Below are positions 50,439 through 58,358 of a stretch of 64,000 bases of DNA, one piece after another. Origin of the DNA: CAYNLK01 sp964398055 (lineage in GTDB: Bacteria; Chloroflexota; Anaerolineae; 4572-78; J111). The stretch covers positions 1 through 64,000 of the forward strand of contig CAYNLK010000027.1 of the NCBI GenBank assembly GCA_964398055.1, read 5' to 3'. Both the position numbers and the translations under genes were made by a program. Numbering within the stretch: the stretch's first letter is position 1; every line of letters begins with the position of its first letter. A model generated the notes under the pieces. It was not told where the DNA came from and searched no databases. It saw only the letters and a program-made list of their open reading frames with translations.

Positions 50439-51110
50439 ATGAACGAAGCGCAGAAGCAAACCACCCTCCGCATGTTCAGCCAGGTCGGTGAGGCCTTGTG
50501 CCGGACGATTGGCGCCCAGTGCGAAGTGGTGGTTCACGACCTGGCCGATCTGGAACATTCGATTGTCTGGATCATGGGCAGCGTTACGGAGCGAAATATC
50601 GGCGGCTGCATGACCGGGCGCGGGCTGGCGCTGGTGCGCTCCGGCAAAACCACCGATAATTACAACTACACCACTCGTACCCGCAGCGGCAAGATGGTGC
50701 GGTCGTCGCTGGTCTTCATCCGGGACAAGCGCGACCGGCCCGTGGCCTGTATGGAGATCAATTTCGATACCAGCCCATTTGTGGCTTTTCGCCGGGCTTT
50801 GGAGACGCTGGCCGATCCCGATGAAGCGTATGATTTTCAGGATGCCTTCATCGATGATGCGCCGCAGATGCTGGAGACGATGCTGCGCCGGGCGGTCGAA
50901 TTCATCGGCAAACCGACGGCCCAGATGAGCAAGGCCGACCGGCTGCGACTGGTCCAGGCGCTCGATGAAGCCGGCGCGTTTGAATTTCGCAAGGCCATCC
51001 CCACTGTGGCCGGCTACCTGGGCGTGACCCGCTTCACCATCCACAACTACCTCAACGAATTGCGGGGTAGGTCTACCCCAGACTCGCCCGATAATGGCGA
51101 AGATAATTGA
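50439..51110 (+). CDS. YheO-like PAS/HTH transcriptional regulator
   Basis: A 223-residue regulator of the YheO family. An N-terminal PAS-like domain (PF08348; CEVVVHDLADLEHSIVWIMGSVTERNIGG, MVRSSLVFIRDKRDRPVACMEINFD) is followed by the C-terminal HTH_22 (DRLRLVQALDEAGAFEFRKAIPTVAGYLGVTRFTIHNYLNEL). Related proteins control amino-acid and sugar-acid utilisation genes. It stands immediately before the dehydrogenase-creatininase unit and is divergent from the oxidoreductase gene, so it is the likely local regulator. AAGGAAAGAG precedes the ATG. Confidence 0.88.
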   Translation: MNEAQKQTTLRMFSQVGEALCRTIGAQCEVVVHDLADLEHSIVWIMGSVTERNIGGCMTGRGLALVRSGKTTDNYNYTTRTRSGKMVRSSLVFIRDKRDRPVACMEINFDTSPFVAFRRALETLADPDEAYDFQDAFIDDAPQMLETMLRRAVEFIGKPTAQMSKADRLRLVQALDEAGAFEFRKAIPTVAGYLGVTRFTIHNYLNELRGRSTPDSPDNGEDN

Positions 51111-51167
51111 TTCGCCCCCGTAATATCAGCCTCTTGAATTTCGGTTAAAATTCAAGACCCGTGCATG

Positions 51168-51196
51168 TTGACAATCTTATCAAGCTGTGATATTAT
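51168..51196 (+). promoter_or_regulatory. Near-consensus promoter of the dehydrogenase gene
   Basis: TTGACA (51168-51173), 17 bp, TATTAT (51191-51196). One mismatch from the sigma-70 consensus in total. Confidence 0.8.
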
Positions 51197-51204
51197 GGGA
51201 GGTG

Positions 51205-51224
51205 TTATGCACACGTGTGCATAA
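51205..51224 (+). promoter_or_regulatory. 20 bp perfect palindromic operator at the transcription start
   Basis: TTATGCACACGTGTGCATAA is a perfect 20 bp inverted repeat, starting 8 bp after the -10 box, so it overlaps the expected transcript start. Repressors bind in this position. It is probably the operator for the sugar-acid unit; the protein that binds is not known and the YheO-type regulator next door is a candidate. Confidence 0.75.
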
Positions 51225-51296
51225 TAAGAAAAAGATGTTTTGAGCAATGGCGCCAGCCAATATATAAACTATGTTAGCGAACAACGGAGGTTCAAA

Positions 51297-52454
51297 ATGA
51301 AAGGTTTAGTTTTAGACGCAGTCTGGGAGCCCAAACCGGGCTATAAAGTCTCCGAGTGGGAAAAGCAAACCGGTAAGGCCATTACCGGCAACAGCATCTG
51401 GCGACATCCCAAGCTGGAGGTGAAGGAGCGGCCGGATCCCAAGATCAAGCCGGATCAGATTTTGTTGGAAGTGCGGGCCTGCGGGGTGTGCGGCTCTGAT
51501 ATGCACTTCTATGAGACGGATGCGGACGATTATATGCTCTACCCCGGCCTGACCAAATTTCCCGCCATTACCGGCCACGAGCTGTCGGGTAAGGTAGTGG
51601 AAGTGGGCAAAGAGGTCACCGACCTGAAGGTGGGCGATATGGTCACGGTGGAAGAGATGATCTGGTGCGGCCATTGCGTGCCCTGCCGCAACGGTTTCCC
51701 GAATCACTGCACCAACCTGGAAGAGATTGGCTTCACCATTGACGGCGGTTTTGCCAACTACCTGGCCATTGGGGCCAAGTATGCCTGGAAGATCGACGCC
51801 ATTGCCGAGCGCTTTGGCGACGAAAAGAAAGCCTATGAAGTCGGGGCTATGACCGAGCCGACCTGTGTTTCCTACAACGCCATGTTTAGCCGGGCCGGCG
51901 GATTCAAACCTGGTCACTATGTCAGCGTGTTTGGCACCGGGCCGATTGGGCTGGCCGCCATTGGGTTGGCCAAGGCCGCCGGCGCGGGCATAATCGTCGG
52001 TTTTGAGGTGTCGCCGCAGCGCCGTGAGCTGGCCAAGCAAGTGGGGGCTGACTATGTGTACGACCCCCGTGACGTCAGCGCGTCTGAAGTGCTGATGGAA
52101 CTGAGCCAGGGCGAAGGCTTCAACTTCCATGTGGAAGCCGCCGGCGCGCCTGAACTGGTGGTACCGGAAATGGTCAAGAGCCTGGCCATCAACGGCAAGA
52201 TCGTACAGATTGGCCGGGCCGCCCAGGATGTGCCGCTCTACCTGGAAACGTTCCAGGTGCGCCGGGCGCAGTTCTTTGGCGCGCAAGGTCACTCCGGCGA
52301 CGAGAACTTCCCCAACGTGATTCGTATGGTCGCTGCCGGCCGCCTGGACCTCAGCCCCATCATTACGGCCCGCTACGACCTGGAGGGCGCGGTCAAAGCT
52401 ATTGCTCAGTCCACCGAGCGCCGCGACGGCAAGATTATGGTTTTCCCCAACTAA
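51297..52454 (+). CDS. Zinc-dependent medium-chain alcohol/polyol dehydrogenase
   Basis: A 385-residue zinc dehydrogenase of the sorbitol/threonine/butanediol dehydrogenase group. The catalytic zinc set is C62 (CGVCGSD), H94-E95, and the structural zinc set is C124, C127, C130, C138. The NAD-binding motif is VFGTGPIGLAAIGLAKAAG. An N-terminal extension of about 45 residues (EPKPGYKVSEWEKQTGK...) is unusual. GGAGG precedes ATG 51297. It is first in the unit driven by the 51168 promoter and would oxidise a sugar alcohol or sugar-acid alcohol. Confidence 0.92.
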   Translation: MKGLVLDAVWEPKPGYKVSEWEKQTGKAITGNSIWRHPKLEVKERPDPKIKPDQILLEVRACGVCGSDMHFYETDADDYMLYPGLTKFPAITGHELSGKVVEVGKEVTDLKVGDMVTVEEMIWCGHCVPCRNGFPNHCTNLEEIGFTIDGGFANYLAIGAKYAWKIDAIAERFGDEKKAYEVGAMTEPTCVSYNAMFSRAGGFKPGHYVSVFGTGPIGLAAIGLAKAAGAGIIVGFEVSPQRRELAKQVGADYVYDPRDVSASEVLMELSQGEGFNFHVEAAGAPELVVPEMVKSLAINGKIVQIGRAAQDVPLYLETFQVRRAQFFGAQGHSGDENFPNVIRMVAAGRLDLSPIITARYDLEGAVKAIAQSTERRDGKIMVFPN

Positions 52455-52458
52455 CTGG

Positions 52459-52502
52459 AACGTAAAACGTAAAACGTGATATCTTTCACGTTTCACGCCT
52501 CA
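52459..52502. repeat. ACGTAAA heptamer repeat
   Basis: ACGTAAA, ACGTAAA, ACGTGAT then TTTCACG, TTTCACG complements fill the gap between the dehydrogenase and creatininase-family genes. Confidence 0.75.
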
Positions 52503-52523
52503 CTAAAGCTAAGGAGAAAAAAG

Positions 52524-53648
52524 ATGTCAAACAACATCCCGGAAGGTTTGCTGGCGACCAACCAGCCTGACCTGTTCTTTGAGGATGACGTTATTGGCCG
52601 GATGAAGAAAGAGGTGTGGGAGGCCAGCGAGGCTGAAGTCGATCAGATGCTGGCCGAGTATGGGCTGCCGGCCCCGGTGGAGTGGGGCAAACCCGGCGTT
52701 TATCTGCAAATGATGACCCGCCGGCAACTCATCGAGGAACGCAACAAAAACGACATCGTCTTCATTCCCATTGGCTGCACCGAGAACCACGGCCTGCACC
52801 TGCCTTCGGCCACCGACACCCTCTTTGTCAGCCAGATTTTGGAAGGCGTGCGCCGCTACATCGGCAAGCGTGACGGCGCGCCCCCGGCCCTGTCGCTCCC
52901 GCCGCTGAACTATGGCGCCCACCCCTACCACCATATGGGTATGCCCGGCACCTGCATTGTCCGGGAAGATATCGTCCGCGAAGTCCTGATCGATATGATG
53001 CTGGGTCTCTGGAACGACGGCTTCCGCAAAATAATTATGATCAACAACCACGGCCACCTGTGGATGTTGGAAGCGGCCATCCAGCAGTTCCAGAAACGTT
53101 ACCAACTACCCGGCGTTTTCCGCGTGCTCGATTGGCACCGGGCCGTACGCGAAATGTTCCGCGAGAAGAAATACGGCGGCGAATACGAATCGACCTTTGT
53201 GCACGCCTGCGAAGCCGAAACTTCATTGGCCCTCTATCTCTTCCCCGACATCGTCGAGATGGAGTATGCTGTCAACACCAAGGGCAAGGGCTACCTGCCC
53301 GACGGCCACTTTGACAAGTCGGTCGATCCATACCGCCGCCCCAGCCGCTGGTCGGAAGGGGAAGGGCACTTTGCCATTGAAATCGCCGCTACACCGGAGG
53401 GAGTGGTCGGCATGGCCGCCGAAGGCAAAGCCAGCAAGGCCAAGAAACCGCTGGCGGCCATTCTGAAGTATCTCACCATCCTGCACGACGACATTCGCAA
53501 AGTCTTCCCACCCGGCACCGTGCCGCCGGTGGAGGAAGTGACCCTGCGCAGCGCAGAGGAGATGCAGCCCTACCTGCTAGAACCGTTGAGCCAGGGTTGG
53601 AAGTCGGTCTATGCCCTGCCCAAAATTGGCCAGAGCACTATCTATTAG
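52524..53648 (+). CDS. Creatininase-family amidohydrolase
   Basis: A 374-residue member of the creatininase family (PF02633), longer than typical 240-270 residue members. The metal site region IPIGCTENHGLHLPSATDTLF, the PYHHMGMPGTCIVREDIVREVL segment and INNHGHLWMLEAAIQQ are conserved. The N-terminal ~75 residues (with MKKEVWEASEAEVDQMLAEYGLP) and the C-terminal ~90 are extra. The family includes enzymes opening cyclic amides and lactam-like rings. In this context a lactone or amide of a sugar acid is possible. AAGGAG precedes ATG 52524; a strong terminator follows. Confidence 0.85.
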   Translation: MSNNIPEGLLATNQPDLFFEDDVIGRMKKEVWEASEAEVDQMLAEYGLPAPVEWGKPGVYLQMMTRRQLIEERNKNDIVFIPIGCTENHGLHLPSATDTLFVSQILEGVRRYIGKRDGAPPALSLPPLNYGAHPYHHMGMPGTCIVREDIVREVLIDMMLGLWNDGFRKIIMINNHGHLWMLEAAIQQFQKRYQLPGVFRVLDWHRAVREMFREKKYGGEYESTFVHACEAETSLALYLFPDIVEMEYAVNTKGKGYLPDGHFDKSVDPYRRPSRWSEGEGHFAIEIAATPEGVVGMAAEGKASKAKKPLAAILKYLTILHDDIRKVFPPGTVPPVEEVTLRSAEEMQPYLLEPLSQGWKSVYALPKIGQSTIY

Positions 53649-53716
53649 ACGCTAAAATCTCGTTTCTGATACTCAGGCAGGCCTGAGCATTGCCAACCGG
53701 ATAAAGTCAAGAAAAG

Positions 53717-53756
53717 AAAAGCCGGAGAATTTTCAGCGATTCTCCGGCTTTTTCAA
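53717..53756 (+). terminator. Intrinsic terminator of the dehydrogenase-creatininase unit
   Basis: AAAAGCCGGAGAAT pairs with ATTCTCCGGCTTTT (14 bp perfect stem), with a T-run after it. Confidence 0.92.
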
Positions 53757-53799
53757 CAAAAAGAGCCAGGTTGATGACTGTCCGGGAAATGTCGCTGGC

Positions 53800-54198
53800 T
53801 TAAGGTACTCGCCGGAATTGGCCCGTCTGAAGGAAATCCGCGTCAAAGGTGAAGGCACAGGCCAGGCCCAAACGAGTCATCACGGCAAAGCTGGTGCAAT
53901 CGGTGAAACTAAAGCGCTTGTCATTGTAATGCTTGAAGATCTGCCAGGCAGCTCGTTCATCCTCAGCAGTTACCCAAACGATGCCGGCCAGTTGTCTACT
54001 CCACAATAATTCACCGACCCTCACCGCGTTTTTGTAGCCGGCCCGGATGAGCGTTAGCGTGATCGTCTCATCAATAATAAAGTTGGTTGTCACTAAACGA
54101 TTGGTTTCGGTCAAATATTGGCGGGCCAAAGCGTGGTTGGTATCGTGTTCATTACTCAAAGCGTACCAAGCGCTGGTGTCAACGAAGATAGCGTCCAT
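53800..54198 (-). CDS. PIN-domain VapC-family toxin
   Basis: A 132-residue PIN-domain RNase (PF01850). The acidic metal-binding residues are in VDTSAW, DETITL, FTDCTSF and TFDADF, at the normal spacing. It would cut RNA (tRNA or rRNA in known VapCs). The gene starts 5 bp after the antitoxin-like gene, giving antitoxin-first order. The pair interrupts the sugar-acid region on the opposite strand. Confidence 0.92.
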   Translation of the reverse strand: MDAIFVDTSAWYALSNEHDTNHALARQYLTETNRLVTTNFIIDETITLTLIRAGYKNAVRVGELLWSRQLAGIVWVTAEDERAAWQIFKHYNDKRFSFTDCTSFAVMTRLGLACAFTFDADFLQTGQFRRVP

Positions 54199-54203
54199 TA
54201 TGG

Positions 54204-54863
54204 TCAGGTCCCACCATACAAATATTCGTCGTGGCGAATAGAGGCGTCATCTGGTTCATCTGAACTAATGGAGCCAACAAATTCACGCAGAGCTTGCTGC
54301 TGCTGCGTAATAACACGCCGTATTGCTTGCTCATCATCAGGGTCAAAGCCAAGGCTATTGGTAAGAAGTTGTTTTTCCTCTACCATTTCACGCTCGATCA
54401 AATCTTGATGGGCTTCATAATACGCTACGGCTTCGCGTACTTGTGGCAGCGGTAAACCCATATCTTGTGCAGTTTCTTCAGGAGTAAATTGATTGGAGCG
54501 CATTTTAGAAATTAATTGGCCTACCATCAGCGAGCTGCCTTTGAGATACAACTGCTTGTGACCTGTTTCCGGCCGGGCGACCAGATATTGATAATGTTCA
54601 AAAAGCAGAGGAGCAACCGCCGGTACACTCAATTCCTTGAAATTCTCTAATCGTTCAAGTTTTTCAGGTTCAACGCTAACAATTCGCCGACCTGATAACA
54701 TTTCATCGACAATCCACAAAAAGGCGCCATAGGCTTGCTGCAACAAATCAGCGCGCGAGCGAACCGATAACCGGGCGGCCAGCAGTTGCAACAAGGCGGC
54801 TTCGGTTTTGGTCAAATCAACTTGTACCCGGATTTTATCCTGTCGATTTGTCGTTGAGGCCAT
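54204..54863 (-). CDS. Putative antitoxin: RHH-like start plus DUF433-like module
   Basis: A 219-residue protein, much longer than ordinary VapB. Residues 5-50 (KIRVQVDLTKTEAALLQLLAARLSVRSRADLLQQAYGAFLWIVDEM) resemble ribbon-helix-helix antitoxins, and about 130-180 (FTPEETAQDMGLPLPQVREAVAYYEAHQDLIEREMVEEKQLL) resembles the DUF433/winged-helix module seen in other antitoxins. The acidic C-terminus may bind the toxin. GAGGG precedes the ATG. It is cotranscribed with the PIN toxin from a clear promoter. Confidence 0.78.
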   Translation of the reverse strand: MASTTNRQDKIRVQVDLTKTEAALLQLLAARLSVRSRADLLQQAYGAFLWIVDEMLSGRRIVSVEPEKLERLENFKELSVPAVAPLLFEHYQYLVARPETGHKQLYLKGSSLMVGQLISKMRSNQFTPEETAQDMGLPLPQVREAVAYYEAHQDLIEREMVEEKQLLTNSLGFDPDDEQAIRRVITQQQQALREFVGSISSDEPDDASIRHDEYLYGGT

Positions 54864-54902
54864 AATGTCCCTCTCAAAGAAACAAGATGTTTTAATACTT
54901 AA

Positions 54903-54931
54903 ATTTTACAGCAATTTGTAGTAGGAGTCAA
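54903..54931 (-). promoter_or_regulatory. Promoter of the toxin-antitoxin pair
   Basis: On the minus strand TTGACT (54926-54931), 17 bp, TAAAAT (54903-54908), ending about 40 bp before the antitoxin start codon. Confidence 0.65.
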
Positions 54932-54938
54932 TCGAATA

Positions 54939-55751
54939 ATGAAACTTGCTATTGTGTTATCCACCCATGCCGCCCAATTTCAGGCAGTGGCTTTTAAGGG
55001 GGATTTTGAGGGTAACGTCGCCAAGATTGCCGGCTATGGCTACCAGGGGGTGGAGTTGGCCATTCGTGACCCCAGGCTGGTCAACCCGGCCGAACTGGCC
55101 GCGGTGATCGCCAAGCATAACTTGGTCGTGCCGGCCATTGGCACGGGCCAGGCCTGGGGCGAGGAAAGGCTCTCCTTTACCAGCAACGATCCGGCCGTAC
55201 GGCGGGCCGCCATCAAGCGGGTCAAGAGCCACATTCCCCTGGCCGCCCGCTTCAACGCGGTCATCATTCTGGGGCTAATCCGGGGCATTACGCCCAAAGG
55301 GCAAAGTCACGAGCAGTCGATGGCCTACCTGGTGGAGGCGTTACAGGAATGTTCCGCCGCAGCCGCGCCCCACGGGGTGAAATACGCCCTGGAACCGCTC
55401 AACCGCTATGAAACCGATCTGATCCATACCGTGGCCGATGGCCTGGCGCTGATCGAGCGGGTGGGCGCCAATAACTTTGGCCTGCTGCTGGACACGTTCC
55501 ATATGAATATCGAGGAACCTTCCATCGAGACCAGTATTCGCGCCTGCGGCGAGCGCATCTTCCACTTCCACGTGGCCGACTCGAATCGCTGGCATCCCGG
55601 CGCCGGCCATCTCGATTTCCGCAGCATTTTGGCAGCCCTGTTTGCCACCGGCTACAACGGCTGGGTCTCCGGCGAATTCATGCCCATTCCCGACGCCGCT
55701 ACCGGGGCGCAAAGGGCGATGGCTCACTTGAGGTCACTCCAGTTGGTCTGA
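54939..55751 (+). CDS. Sugar phosphate isomerase/epimerase family TIM-barrel protein
   Basis: A 270-residue AP-endonuclease-2/xylose-isomerase-like TIM barrel (PF01261). Metal ligands are expected in KYALEPLNRYE, LLLDTFHMNIEE, FHFHVADSNRWHPGAGHLDF and SGEFMP, where conserved Glu, Asp and His residues are present. AGGAG lies about 11 bp before the ATG. It probably acts on a keto-sugar, as in tagatose/psicose epimerases or hydroxypyruvate isomerases, and starts the second block of the sugar-acid cluster. Confidence 0.88.
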   Translation: MKLAIVLSTHAAQFQAVAFKGDFEGNVAKIAGYGYQGVELAIRDPRLVNPAELAAVIAKHNLVVPAIGTGQAWGEERLSFTSNDPAVRRAAIKRVKSHIPLAARFNAVIILGLIRGITPKGQSHEQSMAYLVEALQECSAAAAPHGVKYALEPLNRYETDLIHTVADGLALIERVGANNFGLLLDTFHMNIEEPSIETSIRACGERIFHFHVADSNRWHPGAGHLDFRSILAALFATGYNGWVSGEFMPIPDAATGAQRAMAHLRSLQLV

Positions 55752-55797
55752 ATTTTCGGGCGATAGTATCATTAGATTGACGGCCAAGCAGAACTGA

Positions 55798-55858
55798 ACA
55801 GTGGTCAGTAGTCAGTGATCAGTGATCAGTGACCAGTGATCACTGGTCACTGTAGTCA
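55798..55858. repeat. CAGTGATx heptamer repeat with inverted counterpart
   Basis: Units GTCAGTA, GTCAGTG, ATCAGTG, ATCAGTG, ACCAGTG run into ATCACTGGTCACTG complements, between the isomerase and the epimerase genes. Confidence 0.75.
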
Positions 55859-55870
55859 AAGGAGAAAATT

Positions 55871-57421
55871 ATGTCAGATTTACTGTTAACTCAACTGAAG
55901 ACAACCAACCTGGCCCCGCCGTTGGCCGAAGCCGAGGGCCGGAGCCTGGCGGCTGAGTTGGCTGAGTTGAGCGGCTTGCGGATCTATCCCACCTCCATCT
56001 GCGCGACTCAGCAGAGTCTCTTTTTCCTGGGCCGGCAGGGTGATGCCAAATATCTGGGCATTTTGTCCGCCGACGCCGCCGTGGCCGACAATTTTAGCGG
56101 CGAAGCGCAAGCGGTAACCGTGGCCGGCCAGACACTGACCCTGACCGTCGCCCCCACCTCTGCGACCAATGTCGCGGCGCTGCGGGCGGTACTGCCGTTT
56201 CTGGTAGCCCGGCCGCTCGGCCTCAAAAAATCGGCCGGCTGCGGCGACCGGTTGGGGCTGGCCACGCCGGGCCACCTGCGGGCTGTGCGCAAATCGACCA
56301 TGGCCCCCATCCTGGCCCAGCAGTCGATGCGGGAGAATGCCCGGACCGGCCGCACCCCGCAGGAGGTGATGGACGATGCTGCCTGGGGCGTTTTTCAGGC
56401 CGGCTGGCGAGCGGGCTTTGGCGCCGACGCCGACCATCTCAAAACCACGGCCGATATCGACATCTGCGCCGCGGCCGGCTATACTTTTTATACCATCGAC
56501 CCGGGCGCCTATGTGGACAACAGCGCCAACACTGCTTCGCCCAATGAACTCGACGAGAAAGTCGCCGCGCTGCCCTGGATTATACTGGACAGTGACCCGG
56601 CCGACCTGGCCAGTCGCCTGGCCGGCAAAACAATTGACCTGGGCGATTTCAAGTTGACCATCAGCCAGGTCGAGCTGCTGCGAGCCGCAGCCAAATACGG
56701 CCGGGCGGTGGCTCACACCGTTAGCATGTATCGCCACCTGGCCGAGGTGATGGCTGAGCGGCCCTTTGAGTTGGAGATGAGTGTGGATGAAACCGAAACC
56801 GTCACCTCGCTGGCCGAGCACGTTTACATTGCCGCTGAGCTGAAGCGCCTGGGAGTCAAGTGGGTCAGCCTGGCTCCCCGTTATGTAGGCGATTTTGAGA
56901 AGGGGGTCGATTACATCGGCGACCTGGCCGAATTCGAGCGCTCCTTTGCCGGGCACCTGGCGGTGTCCAAAGCATTTGGGCCTTACAAACTCAGCCTCCA
57001 TTCCGGCTCCGACAAATTCAGCATCTACCCGGTTGCGGCCAGGGTGGCCGGCGATTTGGTCCATCTGAAAACGGCCGGGACCAGCTACCTGGAGGCGCTG
57101 CGGGCCATCGCCAGCCTGAACCCGGGCCTGTTCCGGGAAATTGTGGCTTTTGCCCTGGAACGGTATCCCACCGACCGGGCCAGCTACCACGTCTCGGCCG
57201 AGGCGGCCAAAGTAGCCGATATCACTCCCTGGCCGGACGAGCAGTTAACCAGCCTGCTGGACGATTTCCACGGCCGGGAAGTGCTGCACGTGACCTTTGG
57301 CTCGGTGATGAACCACCACCCGTTCCGGGAGCCATTTTTCGCCACGCTGCGGGGTGATGAGGAGACGTACTACCGGCTTTTGGAAATCCACTTTGACAAG
57401 CATTTGCAACCTTTCATTTAA
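55871..57421 (+). CDS. uxaE: Tagaturonate epimerase (UxaE family)
   Basis: A 516-residue protein of the UxaE family (PF16257), which epimerises tagaturonate to fructuronate in hexuronate catabolism. Typical parts are GCGDRLGLATPGHLRA, FGADADHLKTTADID with the Asp/His metal ligands, FTIDPGAYVD, LSLHSGSDKFSIYP and RASYHVSAEAAKV. GGAG precedes the ATG. Followed 15 bp later by the SDR gene, consistent with conversion of the product to an aldonate. Confidence 0.9.
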   Translation: MSDLLLTQLKTTNLAPPLAEAEGRSLAAELAELSGLRIYPTSICATQQSLFFLGRQGDAKYLGILSADAAVADNFSGEAQAVTVAGQTLTLTVAPTSATNVAALRAVLPFLVARPLGLKKSAGCGDRLGLATPGHLRAVRKSTMAPILAQQSMRENARTGRTPQEVMDDAAWGVFQAGWRAGFGADADHLKTTADIDICAAAGYTFYTIDPGAYVDNSANTASPNELDEKVAALPWIILDSDPADLASRLAGKTIDLGDFKLTISQVELLRAAAKYGRAVAHTVSMYRHLAEVMAERPFELEMSVDETETVTSLAEHVYIAAELKRLGVKWVSLAPRYVGDFEKGVDYIGDLAEFERSFAGHLAVSKAFGPYKLSLHSGSDKFSIYPVAARVAGDLVHLKTAGTSYLEALRAIASLNPGLFREIVAFALERYPTDRASYHVSAEAAKVADITPWPDEQLTSLLDDFHGREVLHVTFGSVMNHHPFREPFFATLRGDEETYYRLLEIHFDKHLQPFI

Positions 57422-57435
57422 CCGGGGTATGAATT

Positions 57436-58269
57436 ATGGACCTTGACGAACTCACTAAAATGTACGACTTTAGCGGTGTGTCGGTCACGATTACGGGTGG
57501 GGCCGGAATTTTGGGCGGCGAGTTGGCCTGCGCCCTGGTGGGCTGCAACGCCAACGTGGCCATTGTAGACCGCAGCCCGGAAATGGCCGAACGGCTGATT
57601 CACCGCTGGCCGCCGGCCGGCGGCCGGGCCATCATCGTTTATGGCGACGTGCTGGACCCGGCGGTGATGCAGCAGACGGCCGAGCGGATTGTGGCTGAAT
57701 TCGGCTGCATCGACTGTTTGATCAACGCGGCCGGCGGCAACAATCCTCGGGCCACCACCGGCCCGGATTTATCGTTCTTCGACATCCCGCCCGAGGCGCT
57801 CCGCTTTGCCTTTGAGCTGAACATGGTCGGCACCATTATCCCCAGCCAGATTTTTGGCAAATATATGGCCGAGCAGGGTCGAGGCAACATTTTGAACATC
57901 TCATCGATGAGCGCTTTCCGGCCGCTAACGCGGGTGCTGGCTTATTCCGCGGCCAAGGCCGGGGTGAGCAACTTTACTCAGTGGCTGGCCGTCCACATGG
58001 CCAAAGAATACTCGCCGCATATCCGGGTGAACGCAATTGCCCCCGGCTTTTTCTTAACCGATCAGAATCGCTACCTGCTGACCAAACCGGAAACCGGCGA
58101 ACTGACCGACCGGGGCAGAGCCATCATCGACCACACTCCGATGGGCCGCTTTGGCGACCCCGAAGATTTGTTAGGCCCGGTGCTATGGCTGCTCTCGCCG
58201 GCCTCCGCTTTTGTAACCGGGATTGTGGTGCCAATTGACGGCGGTTTTTCGGCGTTTAGTGGGGTCTAA
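57436..58269 (+). CDS. SDR-family oxidoreductase (fructuronate/mannonate-type)
   Basis: A 277-residue classical short-chain dehydrogenase. The cofactor motif is TGGAGILGG (about 20-28), NAAGG follows, and the catalytic Ser and YSAAK lie in the usual order (ISSMSAFRPLTRVLAYSAAK). The sequence resembles SDR-type D-mannonate oxidoreductases (B. subtilis UxuB/YjmF-like) that reduce fructuronate to mannonate. The position right after uxaE supports that reading. The ribosome site is poor and the 15 bp spacing suggests translational coupling. Confidence 0.85.
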   Translation: MDLDELTKMYDFSGVSVTITGGAGILGGELACALVGCNANVAIVDRSPEMAERLIHRWPPAGGRAIIVYGDVLDPAVMQQTAERIVAEFGCIDCLINAAGGNNPRATTGPDLSFFDIPPEALRFAFELNMVGTIIPSQIFGKYMAEQGRGNILNISSMSAFRPLTRVLAYSAAKAGVSNFTQWLAVHMAKEYSPHIRVNAIAPGFFLTDQNRYLLTKPETGELTDRGRAIIDHTPMGRFGDPEDLLGPVLWLLSPASAFVTGIVVPIDGGFSAFSGV

Positions 58270-58342
58270 AAAAGGGTGAAGGCGGAGGGATGAGGGATGA
58301 AATAATTCCTTTCATCCTTCCGCCGTCATCCTTCATCCTTTA
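58270..58342. repeat. GGGATGA heptamer repeat with inverted counterpart
   Basis: GGAGGGATGAGGGATGAA on the left and TTCATCC/GTCATCC/TTCATCC complements on the right, between the SDR and LarA-type genes. Confidence 0.72.
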
Positions 58343-58358
58343 ATAGATGGGGGTTGAT

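Noticed and set aside
51312..52496. A 394-codon antisense frame over the zinc dehydrogenase
   Set aside because: Same reasoning: no family similarity by eye, and the sense gene has all zinc ligands and a ribosome site.
55886..57190. A 434-codon open frame antisense to the tagaturonate epimerase gene
   Set aside because: It lacks recognisable domains and a ribosome site, and the sense strand encodes a complete UxaE; long antisense frames are expected in this codon usage.
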